From: Rhodospirillales bacterium Ga0074136
GTDB lineage: Bacteria; Pseudomonadota; Alphaproteobacteria; Acetobacterales; Acetobacteraceae
Length of the DNA: 63,841 nucleotides
Reading direction: 5' to 3'
NCBI GenBank assembly: GCA_001464375.1
Contig: LNEW01000177.1
Coordinates: 1 to 63,841 of the forward strand
The notes beneath the pieces were generated by a model that ran no database searches, was not told the origin of the DNA, and saw only the letters and a program-made list of their open reading frames with translations. Below, piece after piece: positions 15,754-23,784 of the stretch (the stretch's first letter is position 1; every line of letters begins with the position of its first letter). A program made the translations under genes and the position numbers.

Positions 15754-16356
15754 ATGTCGGAACTCAGCATCGGGGATCGCGGCGCACAGCGGCAGGCGAG
15801 CGGCGGTGTCGGGCTTTTCCTGCGCCGCTGGATGGCAAACCCGCTGCAGATGGGCTCGGTGGTGCCGTCCTCTCCGGCGCTGGGCAGGCGCATCGCGGCC
15901 CTGGTCGAACGCAGCGGCGACGAGGTGGTGGTGGAACTGGGTGCGGGCACGGGTGCGATCACCCGCGCCCTGCTGGCCGGCGGCGTGCCGGCCGAACGCC
16001 TGGTGGTGGTCGAGATCGTGCCCGACATGGCGCAGCACCTGGCACGCGCCTTCCCCGGCGTGACCGTGGTGCAGGGCGATGCCTTCGCGCTGCCGGATGC
16101 GCTGCCCGCCGCGCTGAAGGGCCGCATCGGCACGGCGATCTGCGGCATCCCGCTGGTGCTGCTGCCCATCGAGCAGCAGCGGCGATTCGTGGCGGCGGTG
16201 GAGGCGGTCGCGCCGGGGCGCGGCTTCCTGCTGTACACCTACTGCATCACCTCGCCGCTGCCCTGGCGCGCGCTGGGGCTGACGGCGCGGCGCGAGGCCT
16301 GGACACCGTTCAACCTGCCGCCGGCGAGCGTGTGGCGGTACCGACCCGCCGGGTAA
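15754..16356 (+). CDS. pmtA: PmtA-like phospholipid N-methyltransferase
   Basis: This 200-residue class I methyltransferase matches the rhizobial/Rhodobacter PmtA layout. FLRRWMANPLQMGSVVPSSPAL is followed by motif I VVELGAGTGAITRALL, VVEIVPDMAQHL, FPGVTVVQGDAFAL and a C-terminal PFNLPPASVWRY. PmtA converts phosphatidylethanolamine stepwise to phosphatidylcholine. The similar rRNA-dimethylase fold is less likely because of the PSS segment. The ATG at 15754 has GGAG upstream; a TTG at 15721 would add 11 unconvincing residues. Confidence 0.78.
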   Translation: MSELSIGDRGAQRQASGGVGLFLRRWMANPLQMGSVVPSSPALGRRIAALVERSGDEVVVELGAGTGAITRALLAGGVPAERLVVVEIVPDMAQHLARAFPGVTVVQGDAFALPDALPAALKGRIGTAICGIPLVLLPIEQQRRFVAAVEAVAPGRGFLLYTYCITSPLPWRALGLTARREAWTPFNLPPASVWRYRPAG

Positions 16357-16377
16357 GTCGCGCATTCCGATCCTCAT

Positions 16378-16399
16378 GCGGCGCGTCACGGCGCGCCGC
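16378..16399. terminator. Stem-loop after pmtA-like gene
   Basis: GCGGCGCG (16378-16385) pairs with CGCGCCGC (16392-16399) over a 6-base loop, 21 bases after the plus-strand stop and about 60 bases before the stop of the convergent minus-strand gene. There is no U-tract. Confidence 0.35.
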
Positions 16400-16458
16400 A
16401 CGACCATGCTACAGGTCATGCATCGACGGAAGGTGAGCGCGAGCTTCGCCGCGGTCGA

Positions 16459-17100
16459 TCACGCGCTCGTTAGAGTGACTTCGCGGCCGTCGCGGTGGTG
16501 CAGCTGGACGACCATGCGCGGATGCGGGCTCTGGCGCACCTTCACGGCATCGGCGAGGCCCCGGTCGGTCAGCGCGCTGCGCAGGGCCGCCGCGTCGGGG
16601 TGTTCGGCTTCCAGCGACACCAGGCGCCAGCCGGAATCGCGGATGTGCTTGCCGGCGCGCTCGCCATCCCACTGGATCAACGGCGGGATCAGGTTGTCCA
16701 TGTCCTGGCGCTGCGGCGGGAAGGCCATGCGCCAGGCGAAGTTGCCGCGCGTCATGGCCTTGATCTCCCCGGCATGGGACGGGCCCAGCCGCGCGATCAC
16801 CGCATCCAGCGCGGGGGTCGAGGCGACATAGGCGATCAGCCGCGGCTCGGCTTCCAGCATGGTGCGCAGCGACGGCTCGTCGAGGTCGAAGGGCCGCGGG
16901 TGCGGCGGGTCGGGCTGCGCCGGGTCGGGGGCGATGACTTCCAGGTAGCAGCCCGCCCCCATGCCGAGCAGCATGTTGTGCGTGCCGACACCCGGATGCG
17001 CGCCGCCCTTGGACGGCTTCACGCCGAGCAGGTCCTCGACGTAGCGCGCCCCTTCCTCGAGCGTGCGGGCGCCGATGATGATGTGGTCGATCTCGGCCAT
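16459..17100 (-). CDS. Glyoxalase-like (VOC superfamily) protein
   Basis: This 213-residue protein begins MAEIDHIIIGARTLEEGARYVEDLLGV, the first beta-alpha-beta unit of the glyoxalase-like family PF13468. It continues with GVGTHNMLLGMGAGCYLEVIAPDP and a second half rich in strands. The E of YLEV is a plausible metal ligand. I moved the start from the first in-frame ATG at 17181 to 17100, where the fold begins. Thirty-one bases separate it from the upstream GST gene, so the pair is probably co-transcribed. The substrate is unknown. Confidence 0.82.
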   Translation of the reverse strand: MAEIDHIIIGARTLEEGARYVEDLLGVKPSKGGAHPGVGTHNMLLGMGAGCYLEVIAPDPAQPDPPHPRPFDLDEPSLRTMLEAEPRLIAYVASTPALDAVIARLGPSHAGEIKAMTRGNFAWRMAFPPQRQDMDNLIPPLIQWDGERAGKHIRDSGWRLVSLEAEHPDAAALRSALTDRGLADAVKVRQSPHPRMVVQLHHRDGREVTLTSA

Positions 17101-17131
17101 GGGTCCTGGCGTTCCTGTTGGTTGGCGGCGC

Positions 17132-17860
17132 CTAGCGCGCCGCGAACTGGGTCTTGCCGAACATGATCTCGCGCTCGGCATCGGTCATGGTGCCGCGGCG
17201 CTGGTTCTCGGCCAGCACCGCGACGCCGCGCTGTACCGCGGGGCGGGCGGCGATGGCATCGTGCCAGCGCGCGACATGCGGATATTGACCGAGATCAACG
17301 CCGCGGCGTTCCGGGTTGCGGATCCAGGGGAAGGTCGCGATGTCGGCGATGCTGTAGTCCGGCCCGGCGAGATAGGCGCTGTCCGACAGCCGCTTGTCGA
17401 GCACGCGGTGCAGGCGCGCCACTTCGTTCGTATAGCGTTCGATGGCGTAGGGCAGTTTCTCCGCCGCGTAATTGGCGAAGTGGCCGAACTGGCCGAACAT
17501 CGGGCCGACGCCGCCCATCTGGAACATCAGCCATTGCAGGCAGGTGTAGCGCGTCGCGGGGTCGCGCGGCAGCAGCGCCGATGCGGCCTTCTCGGCCAGG
17601 TAGATCAGGATGGCGCCGCTCTCGAACAGCGTCAGCGGCTTCCCGCCCGGGCCGTCGGGATCGACGATGGCCGGGATGCGGTGGTTGGGCGTGATCGCCA
17701 GGAATTCCGGGCGGAACTGCTCGCCCTTGCCGATCGCCACGGGGATGATGCGCCAGGGCAGCCCCTGCCCGGCCTCGACCAGTTCCTCCAGCAGGATATG
17801 CACCTTGTGGCCATTGGGCGTGGGCCAGGTCCAGACCTCGATGGGCGGGGTGTCGGGCAT
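17132..17860 (-). CDS. Glutathione S-transferase family protein (YfcG/Nu-class-like)
   Basis: This 242-residue protein has the N-terminal thioredoxin-like domain with WPTPNGHKVHILLEEL, NHRIPAIVDPDG and the glutathione-binding ESGAILIYLAEK, then an all-helical C-terminal domain containing YSIADIATFPWI. The asparagine in PNGHKV and the overall layout match YfcG-type disulfide-bond reductases. The start at 17860 is favoured because GGAG lies six bases upstream; the alternative ATG at 17872 has no such site. It precedes the VOC gene in transcription order. Confidence 0.88.
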   Translation of the reverse strand: MPDTPPIEVWTWPTPNGHKVHILLEELVEAGQGLPWRIIPVAIGKGEQFRPEFLAITPNHRIPAIVDPDGPGGKPLTLFESGAILIYLAEKAASALLPRDPATRYTCLQWLMFQMGGVGPMFGQFGHFANYAAEKLPYAIERYTNEVARLHRVLDKRLSDSAYLAGPDYSIADIATFPWIRNPERRGVDLGQYPHVARWHDAIAARPAVQRGVAVLAENQRRGTMTDAEREIMFGKTQFAAR

Positions 17861-18060
17861 CGGCGTCTCCATGGTGGGGCCGACGATGACGAGGGGGTGC
17901 GGCAGGCGCAAGCCGCGTGACGATCGCGCGACAGCCGGCGGCCGCGCCCCGCGCCCGGCCGCGGCGCGGCGGCGTGCCTGCGGATGGCGTGCCCGGCCAT
18001 CCGCATTGACGCCGCGCGCCGGCGCGCCTGTCCTCGGCCTGCCCCGCCAGGATTGCCGCC

Positions 18061-18702
18061 ATGGACCACCCGCCCGCCCGCCCCAAGATCGCCGAGACCG
18101 TGATCCACCCGAGCGTGAGGCTGCGCGAGACCCGCATCGGCCGCTGCTGCGAGGTGCTGGAACGCTCGGCGCTGGAGTATGCGAGCCTCGGCGACTTCTC
18201 CTACCTCGGGCATGACTGCCAGGTGGCGGACGCCACCATCGGGAAGTTCTGCGCCATCGCGGCGCATGTGCGGATCGGCCCGCCGAACCACCCGATGGAC
18301 CGCCCGTCCCTGCACCGCTTCACCTATTGCCCGGAATACTACGACGCGACCAAGGCGCGCGACGCGGGCTTCTTCGCGGACCGCCGCGCCGCGCGCGTGA
18401 CCATCGGCAACGATGTCTGGATCGGCCATGGCGTCACGGTGCTGGCGGGCGTGACGGTCGGCGACGGCGCGGTGCTGGCGGCCGGCGCGGTGGTGGCCCG
18501 GGATGTTGCGCCCTATGCCATCGTGGGCGGCGTGCCCGCGCGCCTGATCCGCCCGCGCTTTGCACCGGACATCGCGGCGCGGCTCGCGGCCATCGCCTGG
18601 TGGGACTGGCCCTTCGAGGTCGTGATGGAGCGCCTGGCCGCGTTCCAGTCCGACGATGTCGTGGCCTTCTGCGACCGCTACGCGCCGGTCACGCCGGCAT
18701 GA
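18061..18702 (+). CDS. Hexapeptide-repeat acyltransferase (DapH/CatB-like, phosphonate-associated type)
   Basis: This 213-residue left-handed beta-helix protein has hexapeptide turns throughout ([60 protein letters not shown]) and an inserted loop with [19 protein letters not shown]. That loop and the ending WWDWPFE match the transferase family often found beside phosphonate-degradation genes. No phn genes are nearby, so that link is family knowledge only. Its last 14 bases overlap the end of the convergent kinase gene, so the two transcripts share 3' sequence. Confidence 0.85.
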   Translation: MDHPPARPKIAETVIHPSVRLRETRIGRCCEVLERSALEYASLGDFSYLGHDCQVADATIGKFCAIAAHVRIGPPNHPMDRPSLHRFTYCPEYYDATKARDAGFFADRRAARVTIGNDVWIGHGVTVLAGVTVGDGAVLAAGAVVARDVAPYAIVGGVPARLIRPRFAPDIAARLAAIAWWDWPFEVVMERLAAFQSDDVVAFCDRYAPVTPA

Positions 18703-20359
18703 CGGACGCGATCGCGCGCGCCAGGTCGCCCATCATGTAGGGCTTGTCGAGCCGCGGCAGGTCCAGCGCCGGCGCAGCCGGCAGGTCGGCGTAGCCCGTG
18801 GCCAGCAGGATCGGCAGGTCCGGCCGCAGCAGGCGCACCGCCTCGGCCAGTTTCATCCCGGTCATCTTCGGCATGGCGTAGTCGGTGATCATCAGGTCGA
18901 AGGGCGTGCCCGCCTCGATCAGCGCCAGCGCCTGGGCGCCGTTGCGCGCCTCCTGCGGGTGGTGGCCGAGCTTCCTGAGCATGGCGGACGTGGCCATCGC
19001 GATCAGCGGGTCATCCTCGACCAGCAGCACCGCCAGCGATGCGCTCGGCGGCACGGGCGTCGGCGCCGCGGCGGGTTCGGCCACCGCGGCGGCGGGCGCC
19101 TCGGCCGGCACGGCGACCGGCAGCCAAAGCTCCGCACGCGTGCCCTCGCCCGGGCGGCTGGTCAGCAGCAGGCGGCCCTTCAGCTGCCGCATCAGCCCGT
19201 CGACCATCGACAGGCCCAGGCCGGTGCCCTTGCCGACCTCCTTGGTCGAGAAGAACGGCTCGACCGCACGCTGGAGCGTCCGTTCGTCCATGCCGTGGCC
19301 GGTGTCGCTGACGGTCAGGCAGATGTAGTCGCCGGCGGCGAATTCGCCATCGGCGGTCGCCGAGCACAACGACAGGTCGATCGCCACCGACCCGCCATCG
19401 GGCATGGCGTCGCCGGCATTCACCATCAGGTTCAGCAGCGCGAGTTCCACCTGGTTGGCATCGACCAGCGCCGGTGGCAGCCCTGGCCGCAGCGTCAGCC
19501 GCAGTTCCAGCGCCGGGCCGAGCGTGCGTTCGATCAGCCCCATCATGCCACCGATCAGCTCGGCGAGGTCGGCGGGCTCGGCGCGCAGGTTCTGCCGGCG
19601 CGCGAAGGCCAGCAGCCGCTGGGTCAGCGACGCGCCGCGCTGCGCGGCCTGCATCGCGCCGTCGATCAGCGGCTGGGCGTCGGGAACGGCCTTCACCTTG
19701 TGGCGCAGCAGGTCGAGGTAGGCGAACACCGCCTGCAGCAGGTTGTTGAAGTCATGCGCGACGCCGCCGGTGATCTGGCCCATCACCTCCATCTTCTGCG
19801 CCTGGCGCAGCTGTTCCTCGGCGCGCAGGCGCTGCGTCATTTCCTGCAGGCGCGATTCATGCGCGGCGTTCAGCGCGGCGGTGCGCTCCAGCACGCGCTC
19901 CTCCAGCGTCGCGTTCAGCTGGGTGAGCGACGTCTCGCTGCGGTGCAGCGCCTCGATGCGGGCCTTCGCGTCGAACTGGCGGCTGCGGCTGCGCAGCGCC
20001 GTGCGCGCCACCGAGACGAAGGTGGTGGGGTGGAACGGCAGTTCGACGAAGATGACATTGCCCAGGATCTCGCTCAGCCGTGCCGCGGCCGGGTTGCGCT
20101 CCGGCCCGCCGCCCCCGCGCGGCGTGAGGATGATGAAGGGCAGGTCGGACCAGGCCGGCTGCTCCCGCAGCCGGGCCGAGACCGCCCGCAGGTCACCGCG
20201 CGCGAGCGTATCCTCGGTGGCCACCACAAAGGCGATGTCGTCCTCGAGGATCCGCGCGAGCGCCGCGACGTCGGGCAGCGCGAGCACGCCGTCGGCCAGC
20301 GCGGCTTCCCGCAGCAGGCCACCGATGATCGCGACGTCGCGGCCGACCGGCGCCAGCAC
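18689..20359 (-). CDS. Hybrid sensor histidine kinase with C-terminal receiver
   Basis: This 556-residue protein has four parts. Residues 1-125 resemble a receiver fold without phospho-acceptor motifs. Residues 135-190 form a coiled coil. A HisKA domain carries the phospho-histidine H202 in [11 protein letters not shown], and a HATPase domain shows [21 protein letters not shown] and [13 protein letters not shown] receiver at about 435-550 has LLVEDD and LMITDYAMP. No membrane segment is present, so it is cytosolic. GTG at 20359 is the first start after an in-frame stop. It lies 33 bp downstream of the kaiC-like gene, and a signalling partnership is inferred. Confidence 0.9.
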   Translation of the reverse strand: MLAPVGRDVAIIGGLLREAALADGVLALPDVAALARILEDDIAFVVATEDTLARGDLRAVSARLREQPAWSDLPFIILTPRGGGGPERNPAAARLSEILGNVIFVELPFHPTTFVSVARTALRSRSRQFDAKARIEALHRSETSLTQLNATLEERVLERTAALNAAHESRLQEMTQRLRAEEQLRQAQKMEVMGQITGGVAHDFNNLLQAVFAYLDLLRHKVKAVPDAQPLIDGAMQAAQRGASLTQRLLAFARRQNLRAEPADLAELIGGMMGLIERTLGPALELRLTLRPGLPPALVDANQVELALLNLMVNAGDAMPDGGSVAIDLSLCSATADGEFAAGDYICLTVSDTGHGMDERTLQRAVEPFFSTKEVGKGTGLGLSMVDGLMRQLKGRLLLTSRPGEGTRAELWLPVAVPAEAPAAAVAEPAAAPTPVPPSASLAVLLVEDDPLIAMATSAMLRKLGHHPQEARNGAQALALIEAGTPFDLMITDYAMPKMTGMKLAEAVRLLRPDLPILLATGYADLPAAPALDLPRLDKPYMMGDLARAIASVMPA

Positions 20360-20392
20360 CGCGACCTGCGCATGGGGTGACGGCGGAATGAC

Positions 20393-21895
20393 TCATCCCC
20401 CCCCGGTCGCCAGCATGGGACTCCTGTCGCCGATCAGCACCGGGACGCCATGCAGCACGCCCTGGAACTGCGTGAGGGGTTCGCCCAGTTGCAGGCCGTC
20501 CGGGCCGATGCGGAATTCGCGAATGGTATCCTCGTGCCCGCCGGAACGCTTCTTGATGACGGAGACCGCCCGCCGCACCGCGCCCACCGCTTCGAAGTAG
20601 CGCAGCAGGACCACCGTGTCGGCGAGGTAGGTGATGTCGACCGGCGCGCGCATATCCCCGAACAGCCCGTGCTGCGCCACGGTCAGGAAGGTCGAGGCAC
20701 CCTGGCGGTTGAGGTATTGCAGCAATTCGTGGATGTGCAGGACCAGCTCGTTCTCCTGCGGCATGGCGGATTGGTAGCCGTTCAGGCTGTCGATCACCAC
20801 GGTCTTGACCTGGTCGCGCATCACCGTGTCGCGCACCCGGTGGGCGAATTCGCCGGGTGAGAGTTCGGCGGCGTCGACCTGCTCGATATGCAGCATCCCG
20901 GCGTCGCGCATGGCAGCGAGGTCGAAGCCCAGCGTGCGGGTGCGCCGCAGCAGGGAGCCGGCCTCCTCGTCGAAGATGAACATCGCGGCCTTCTCGCCGC
21001 GGCGGATGGCGGCGGCGACGAACTGGATGGCGAAGGTGGACTTGCCGGTGCCCGCGGGGCCGAGGACCAGCGTGCTCGACCCCTGGGCGATGCCGCCGCC
21101 CAGCAGGCTGTCGAGCGCCGTGACGTCGCTTGTCACCAGCGCGTGCCCCACCTCCGCGCGATGCTCGCTCGCGACCAGGCGGGGGAAGACGGCGACGCCG
21201 CCGGTGCGGATGGTGTAGTCATGGTAGCCGCCGCGGAAGGCGCGGCCGCGGTACTTCACCACGCGCAGGCGGCGGCGGTCCGCGCCGTAATCGGTGGCGA
21301 CGTCCTCCAGCTTGACCACGCCGTGCACGACGCTGTGCAGGGTCTTGTCGCCGGGTTCCGAGGTCAGGTCGTCGAGCATCAGCACGGTGACGTCGCGGCG
21401 GGCGAAGTAGTGCTTCATCGCGAGGATCTGCCGGCGGTAGCGCAGCGAGCCCTGCGCCAGAAGCCGGATCTCCGACAGGCTGTCGAGCACGATGCGCCGC
21501 GGCTGGATGCGTTCCATCGCCTGGAACATCAGCCGCGTGGTCTCGCCGAGCTCGAGGTCCGAGGAATAGAGCAGGCTCTGCTGCTGGTCGGGGTCGAGCA
21601 GGGTTTCGGGCGGCGTCAGTTCGAAGATGTCGATGCCGCCATCGATGACCCAGCCATGCGATGCGGCGGAGGCGCGCAACTCGGCCTCGGTCTCCGACAG
21701 GGTGATGTACAGGCCGCGCTCGCCGGCGGCGGCGCCGGCCATCAGGAAGCTCAGGCCGATGGTGGTCTTGCCGGTGCCAGGGTTGCCCTCGAGCAGGTAG
21801 ACATGGCCGGGGGCCAGCCCCCCCGCGAGAACGTCGTCGAGGCCGCCGATGCCGGTCGATGTCGCTGTCGTGGCAGAATCCGCGCCGGCCTGCAT
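20393..21895 (-). CDS. KaiC-like double RecA-fold ATPase
   Basis: This 500-residue protein contains two KaiC domains. The CI-like half has Walker [10 protein letters not shown] (residues about 38-46) and Walker [11 protein letters not shown]. The CII-like half has GPAGTGKST, the tandem acids [11 protein letters not shown] and VVIDSLNGY. In the C-terminal half the residues aligning by eye with the two autophosphorylated sites of cyanobacterial KaiC read T-Y ([12 protein letters not shown]), a common non-clock variant. No kaiA or kaiB is nearby. The start at 21895 was preferred over ATG 21997 because the family begins at [13 protein letters not shown]. The histidine kinase follows directly. Confidence 0.9.
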   Translation of the reverse strand: MQAGADSATTATSTGIGGLDDVLAGGLAPGHVYLLEGNPGTGKTTIGLSFLMAGAAAGERGLYITLSETEAELRASAASHGWVIDGGIDIFELTPPETLLDPDQQQSLLYSSDLELGETTRLMFQAMERIQPRRIVLDSLSEIRLLAQGSLRYRRQILAMKHYFARRDVTVLMLDDLTSEPGDKTLHSVVHGVVKLEDVATDYGADRRRLRVVKYRGRAFRGGYHDYTIRTGGVAVFPRLVASEHRAEVGHALVTSDVTALDSLLGGGIAQGSSTLVLGPAGTGKSTFAIQFVAAAIRRGEKAAMFIFDEEAGSLLRRTRTLGFDLAAMRDAGMLHIEQVDAAELSPGEFAHRVRDTVMRDQVKTVVIDSLNGYQSAMPQENELVLHIHELLQYLNRQGASTFLTVAQHGLFGDMRAPVDITYLADTVVLLRYFEAVGAVRRAVSVIKKRSGGHEDTIREFRIGPDGLQLGEPLTQFQGVLHGVPVLIGDRSPMLATGGG

Positions 21896-22020
21896 GGCTT
21901 TTTCTTTGCTCCGTCGCGTGGTCGCGTGATGGCAACGCGGAAAGCGCGCCCTGTTTCGGCTTGGACACGGGTTCGTGAAGCGCGGCATAGTGCGCACCCA
22001 ACATCAGCGGTGTCTATCCC

Positions 22021-22401
22021 ATGCAGGCCGACTACACGATTACCTTCTTCTACTACCCCGACATCGCGGCGGTCGTGCCGTTCTACGAAGGCGCGCTGGG
22101 CTTCGAACTGGTGCTCGACCAGGGCATGGCGCGCATCTACCGCATCGCCGGGCGGGGTTATTTCGGCATCGTGGACGGCACGCGCGGGCATCTGCGCCAC
22201 CAGCCGCGCAATGCCGTGCTGCTGACCATCGTGGCGGAGGAGGTCGCCGGCTGGCACGCGCGCATGCAGGCGGCCGGGGTGGCCGCGCTGACCCCGATCC
22301 AGCGCGGCACCTATTGCGAGCACTTCTTCTTCGAGGACCCGGCCGGCTACGCGATCGAGGTGCAGCGCTTCCACGACCCGAAGGTGGCGGCGCTGTTCTG
22401 A
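22021..22401 (+). CDS. VOC family protein (glyoxalase/bleomycin-resistance fold)
   Basis: This 126-residue single-unit VOC protein starts MQADYTITFFYYPDIAAVVPFYEGALGFEL and has the C-terminal strand-helix CEHFFFEDPAGYAIEVQRF. The E in IEVQRF is the usual metal-ligand position, but the first ligand position (normally His in the N-terminal strand) is not obvious, so enzymatic activity is uncertain. It diverges from the kaiC-like gene across 125 bp and converges with the aminotransferase. Confidence 0.82.
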   Translation: MQADYTITFFYYPDIAAVVPFYEGALGFELVLDQGMARIYRIAGRGYFGIVDGTRGHLRHQPRNAVLLTIVAEEVAGWHARMQAAGVAALTPIQRGTYCEHFFFEDPAGYAIEVQRFHDPKVAALF

Positions 22402-22423
22402 GCGGCCGGCGCCCGCGCTCGGA

Positions 22424-22451
22424 CCTGACCGCGGGCGCGGGCGCGGTCAGG
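22424..22451. terminator. Convergent stem-loop between VOC and aminotransferase genes
   Basis: A perfect 10-base stem, CCTGACCGCG (22424-22433) with CGCGGTCAGG (22442-22451), encloses an 8-base loop. It lies between two convergent stops and its right arm contains the aminotransferase stop codon. There is no U-run on either strand. Placement favours a bidirectional end signal. Confidence 0.5.
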
Positions 22452-23631
22452 CGTTGCCGGACAGGTAGTCCATCGCCGCCAGGACCCCGCCCGCCTGGTG
22501 CGGCACGCCGGCGGCGCGCAGCCCCATCTCGACCCCGCCCAGCGTGCCGACCAGTTGCAGGTCGCCGAAATCGCCCAGGTGGCCGATGCGGAACACGCGG
22601 TCGTTCAACTGCCCGAGACCATTGCCCAGCGACATGTTGTGGCGGTCGAGGATGGTGGCGCGCAGCGCATTGGCGGAATGCCCCTCGGGCAGCCGCACGG
22701 CGGTGAGGGCCGAGGAATAGTGCCGCGGCTCGGCGCACTGGATCTCGAAGCCCCAGGCGCGCACGGCGCGACGCGTCGCTTCCGCATGGCGGTCGTGGCG
22801 GGCAAAGACGTTGTCCAGCCCTTCCTCCATCAGCATGTCGACGGCGGCATCCAGGCCATAGAGCAGGTTGGTCGCCGGGGTGTAGGGGAAATAGCCGGTG
22901 GCGTTGGCGGCCAGCATCGGCTTCCAGTCCCAGAAGGACCGCGGCAGCTTCGCCGTCTCACTGGCCTTGAGCGCCTTGGCGGAGATGGCGTTGAAGGACA
23001 GGCCGGGCGGCAGCATCAGGCCCTTCTGCGACCCCGCCACCGTGACATCCACGCCCCATTCGTCGTGGCGGTAGTCGATGCTGCCCAGCGAGGAGATGGT
23101 GTCCACCAGCAGCAGCGCCGGATGCCCGGCGGCGTCCATGGCGCGGCGCACCTCGTCCACGCGAGAGGTGCAGCCGGTGCTGGTCTCGTTGTGCACGACG
23201 CAGACGGCCTTGATGGCGCGGTCCTTGTCGTCGCGCAGCCGCTGTTCAATCTGCGCGACGTCGGCGCCGCGGCGCCAGTCGGTCTTGACCAGGTCGGTGA
23301 CGATGCCGAGGCGCCCGGCCATCTCCTGCCACAGATGCGCGAACCACCCGGTCTCGCACATCAGCACGCGGTCGCCGGGCGAGAGCGTGTTGGCGAGCGC
23401 GGCTTCCCAGGCGCCGGTGCCCGACGCCGGGTAGATGATGACATGGCTTTCGGTCTTGAAGACGTGGCGAACCTTCTCCAGCAGCTGCGCGCCGAGCTTG
23501 CCGAAATCCGGACCGCGATGGTCCATGGTGGGGTTGTCCATGGCGCGAAGGACGCGGTCGGGCACGTTGGTGGGCCCGGGGATCTGCAGGAAATGGCGCC
23601 CGGCAGTGGGCTTCGTCTGGAAATAGGCCAT
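22447..23631 (-). CDS. Class V aminotransferase, serine-glyoxylate/alanine-glyoxylate type
   Basis: This 394-residue PLP enzyme starts with GRHFLQIPGPTNVPDRVLRAMDNPTMDHRGPDF, which is diagnostic of the AGXT/SgaA group. It has YPASGTGAWEAALAN for the phosphate cup, VDTISSLGSIDYRHDEWGVD with the aspartate that holds the pyridine nitrogen, and the PLP lysine in AGSQKGLMLPPG. The likely reaction is transamination of glyoxylate to glycine with serine or alanine. The ATG at 23631 has GAGGGAA eight bases upstream; the long upstream extension in frame is not coding. It diverges from the FAD/Fe-S gene at 23785. Confidence 0.92.
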   Translation of the reverse strand: MAYFQTKPTAGRHFLQIPGPTNVPDRVLRAMDNPTMDHRGPDFGKLGAQLLEKVRHVFKTESHVIIYPASGTGAWEAALANTLSPGDRVLMCETGWFAHLWQEMAGRLGIVTDLVKTDWRRGADVAQIEQRLRDDKDRAIKAVCVVHNETSTGCTSRVDEVRRAMDAAGHPALLLVDTISSLGSIDYRHDEWGVDVTVAGSQKGLMLPPGLSFNAISAKALKASETAKLPRSFWDWKPMLAANATGYFPYTPATNLLYGLDAAVDMLMEEGLDNVFARHDRHAEATRRAVRAWGFEIQCAEPRHYSSALTAVRLPEGHSANALRATILDRHNMSLGNGLGQLNDRVFRIGHLGDFGDLQLVGTLGGVEMGLRAAGVPHQAGGVLAAMDYLSGNA

Positions 23632-23784
23632 GGCGGTTCCCTCTCGTGTGGCGGCTACATGGCGCAGGATCGGCGCCCCTGCCAATGAGTTCGGCTTGTG
23701 CGATCCATCAGGAGTATCCATTCGTGAGGGGCGCGCGCGGGAGATAGGGTCCGCGCGACCGCCAAAGTTCCGGGACGCCGCCGC

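Noticed and set aside
20393..21895. A complete circadian clock locus
   Set aside because: Only a KaiC-like protein is present; no kaiA or kaiB lies near and the phosphorylation positions differ.
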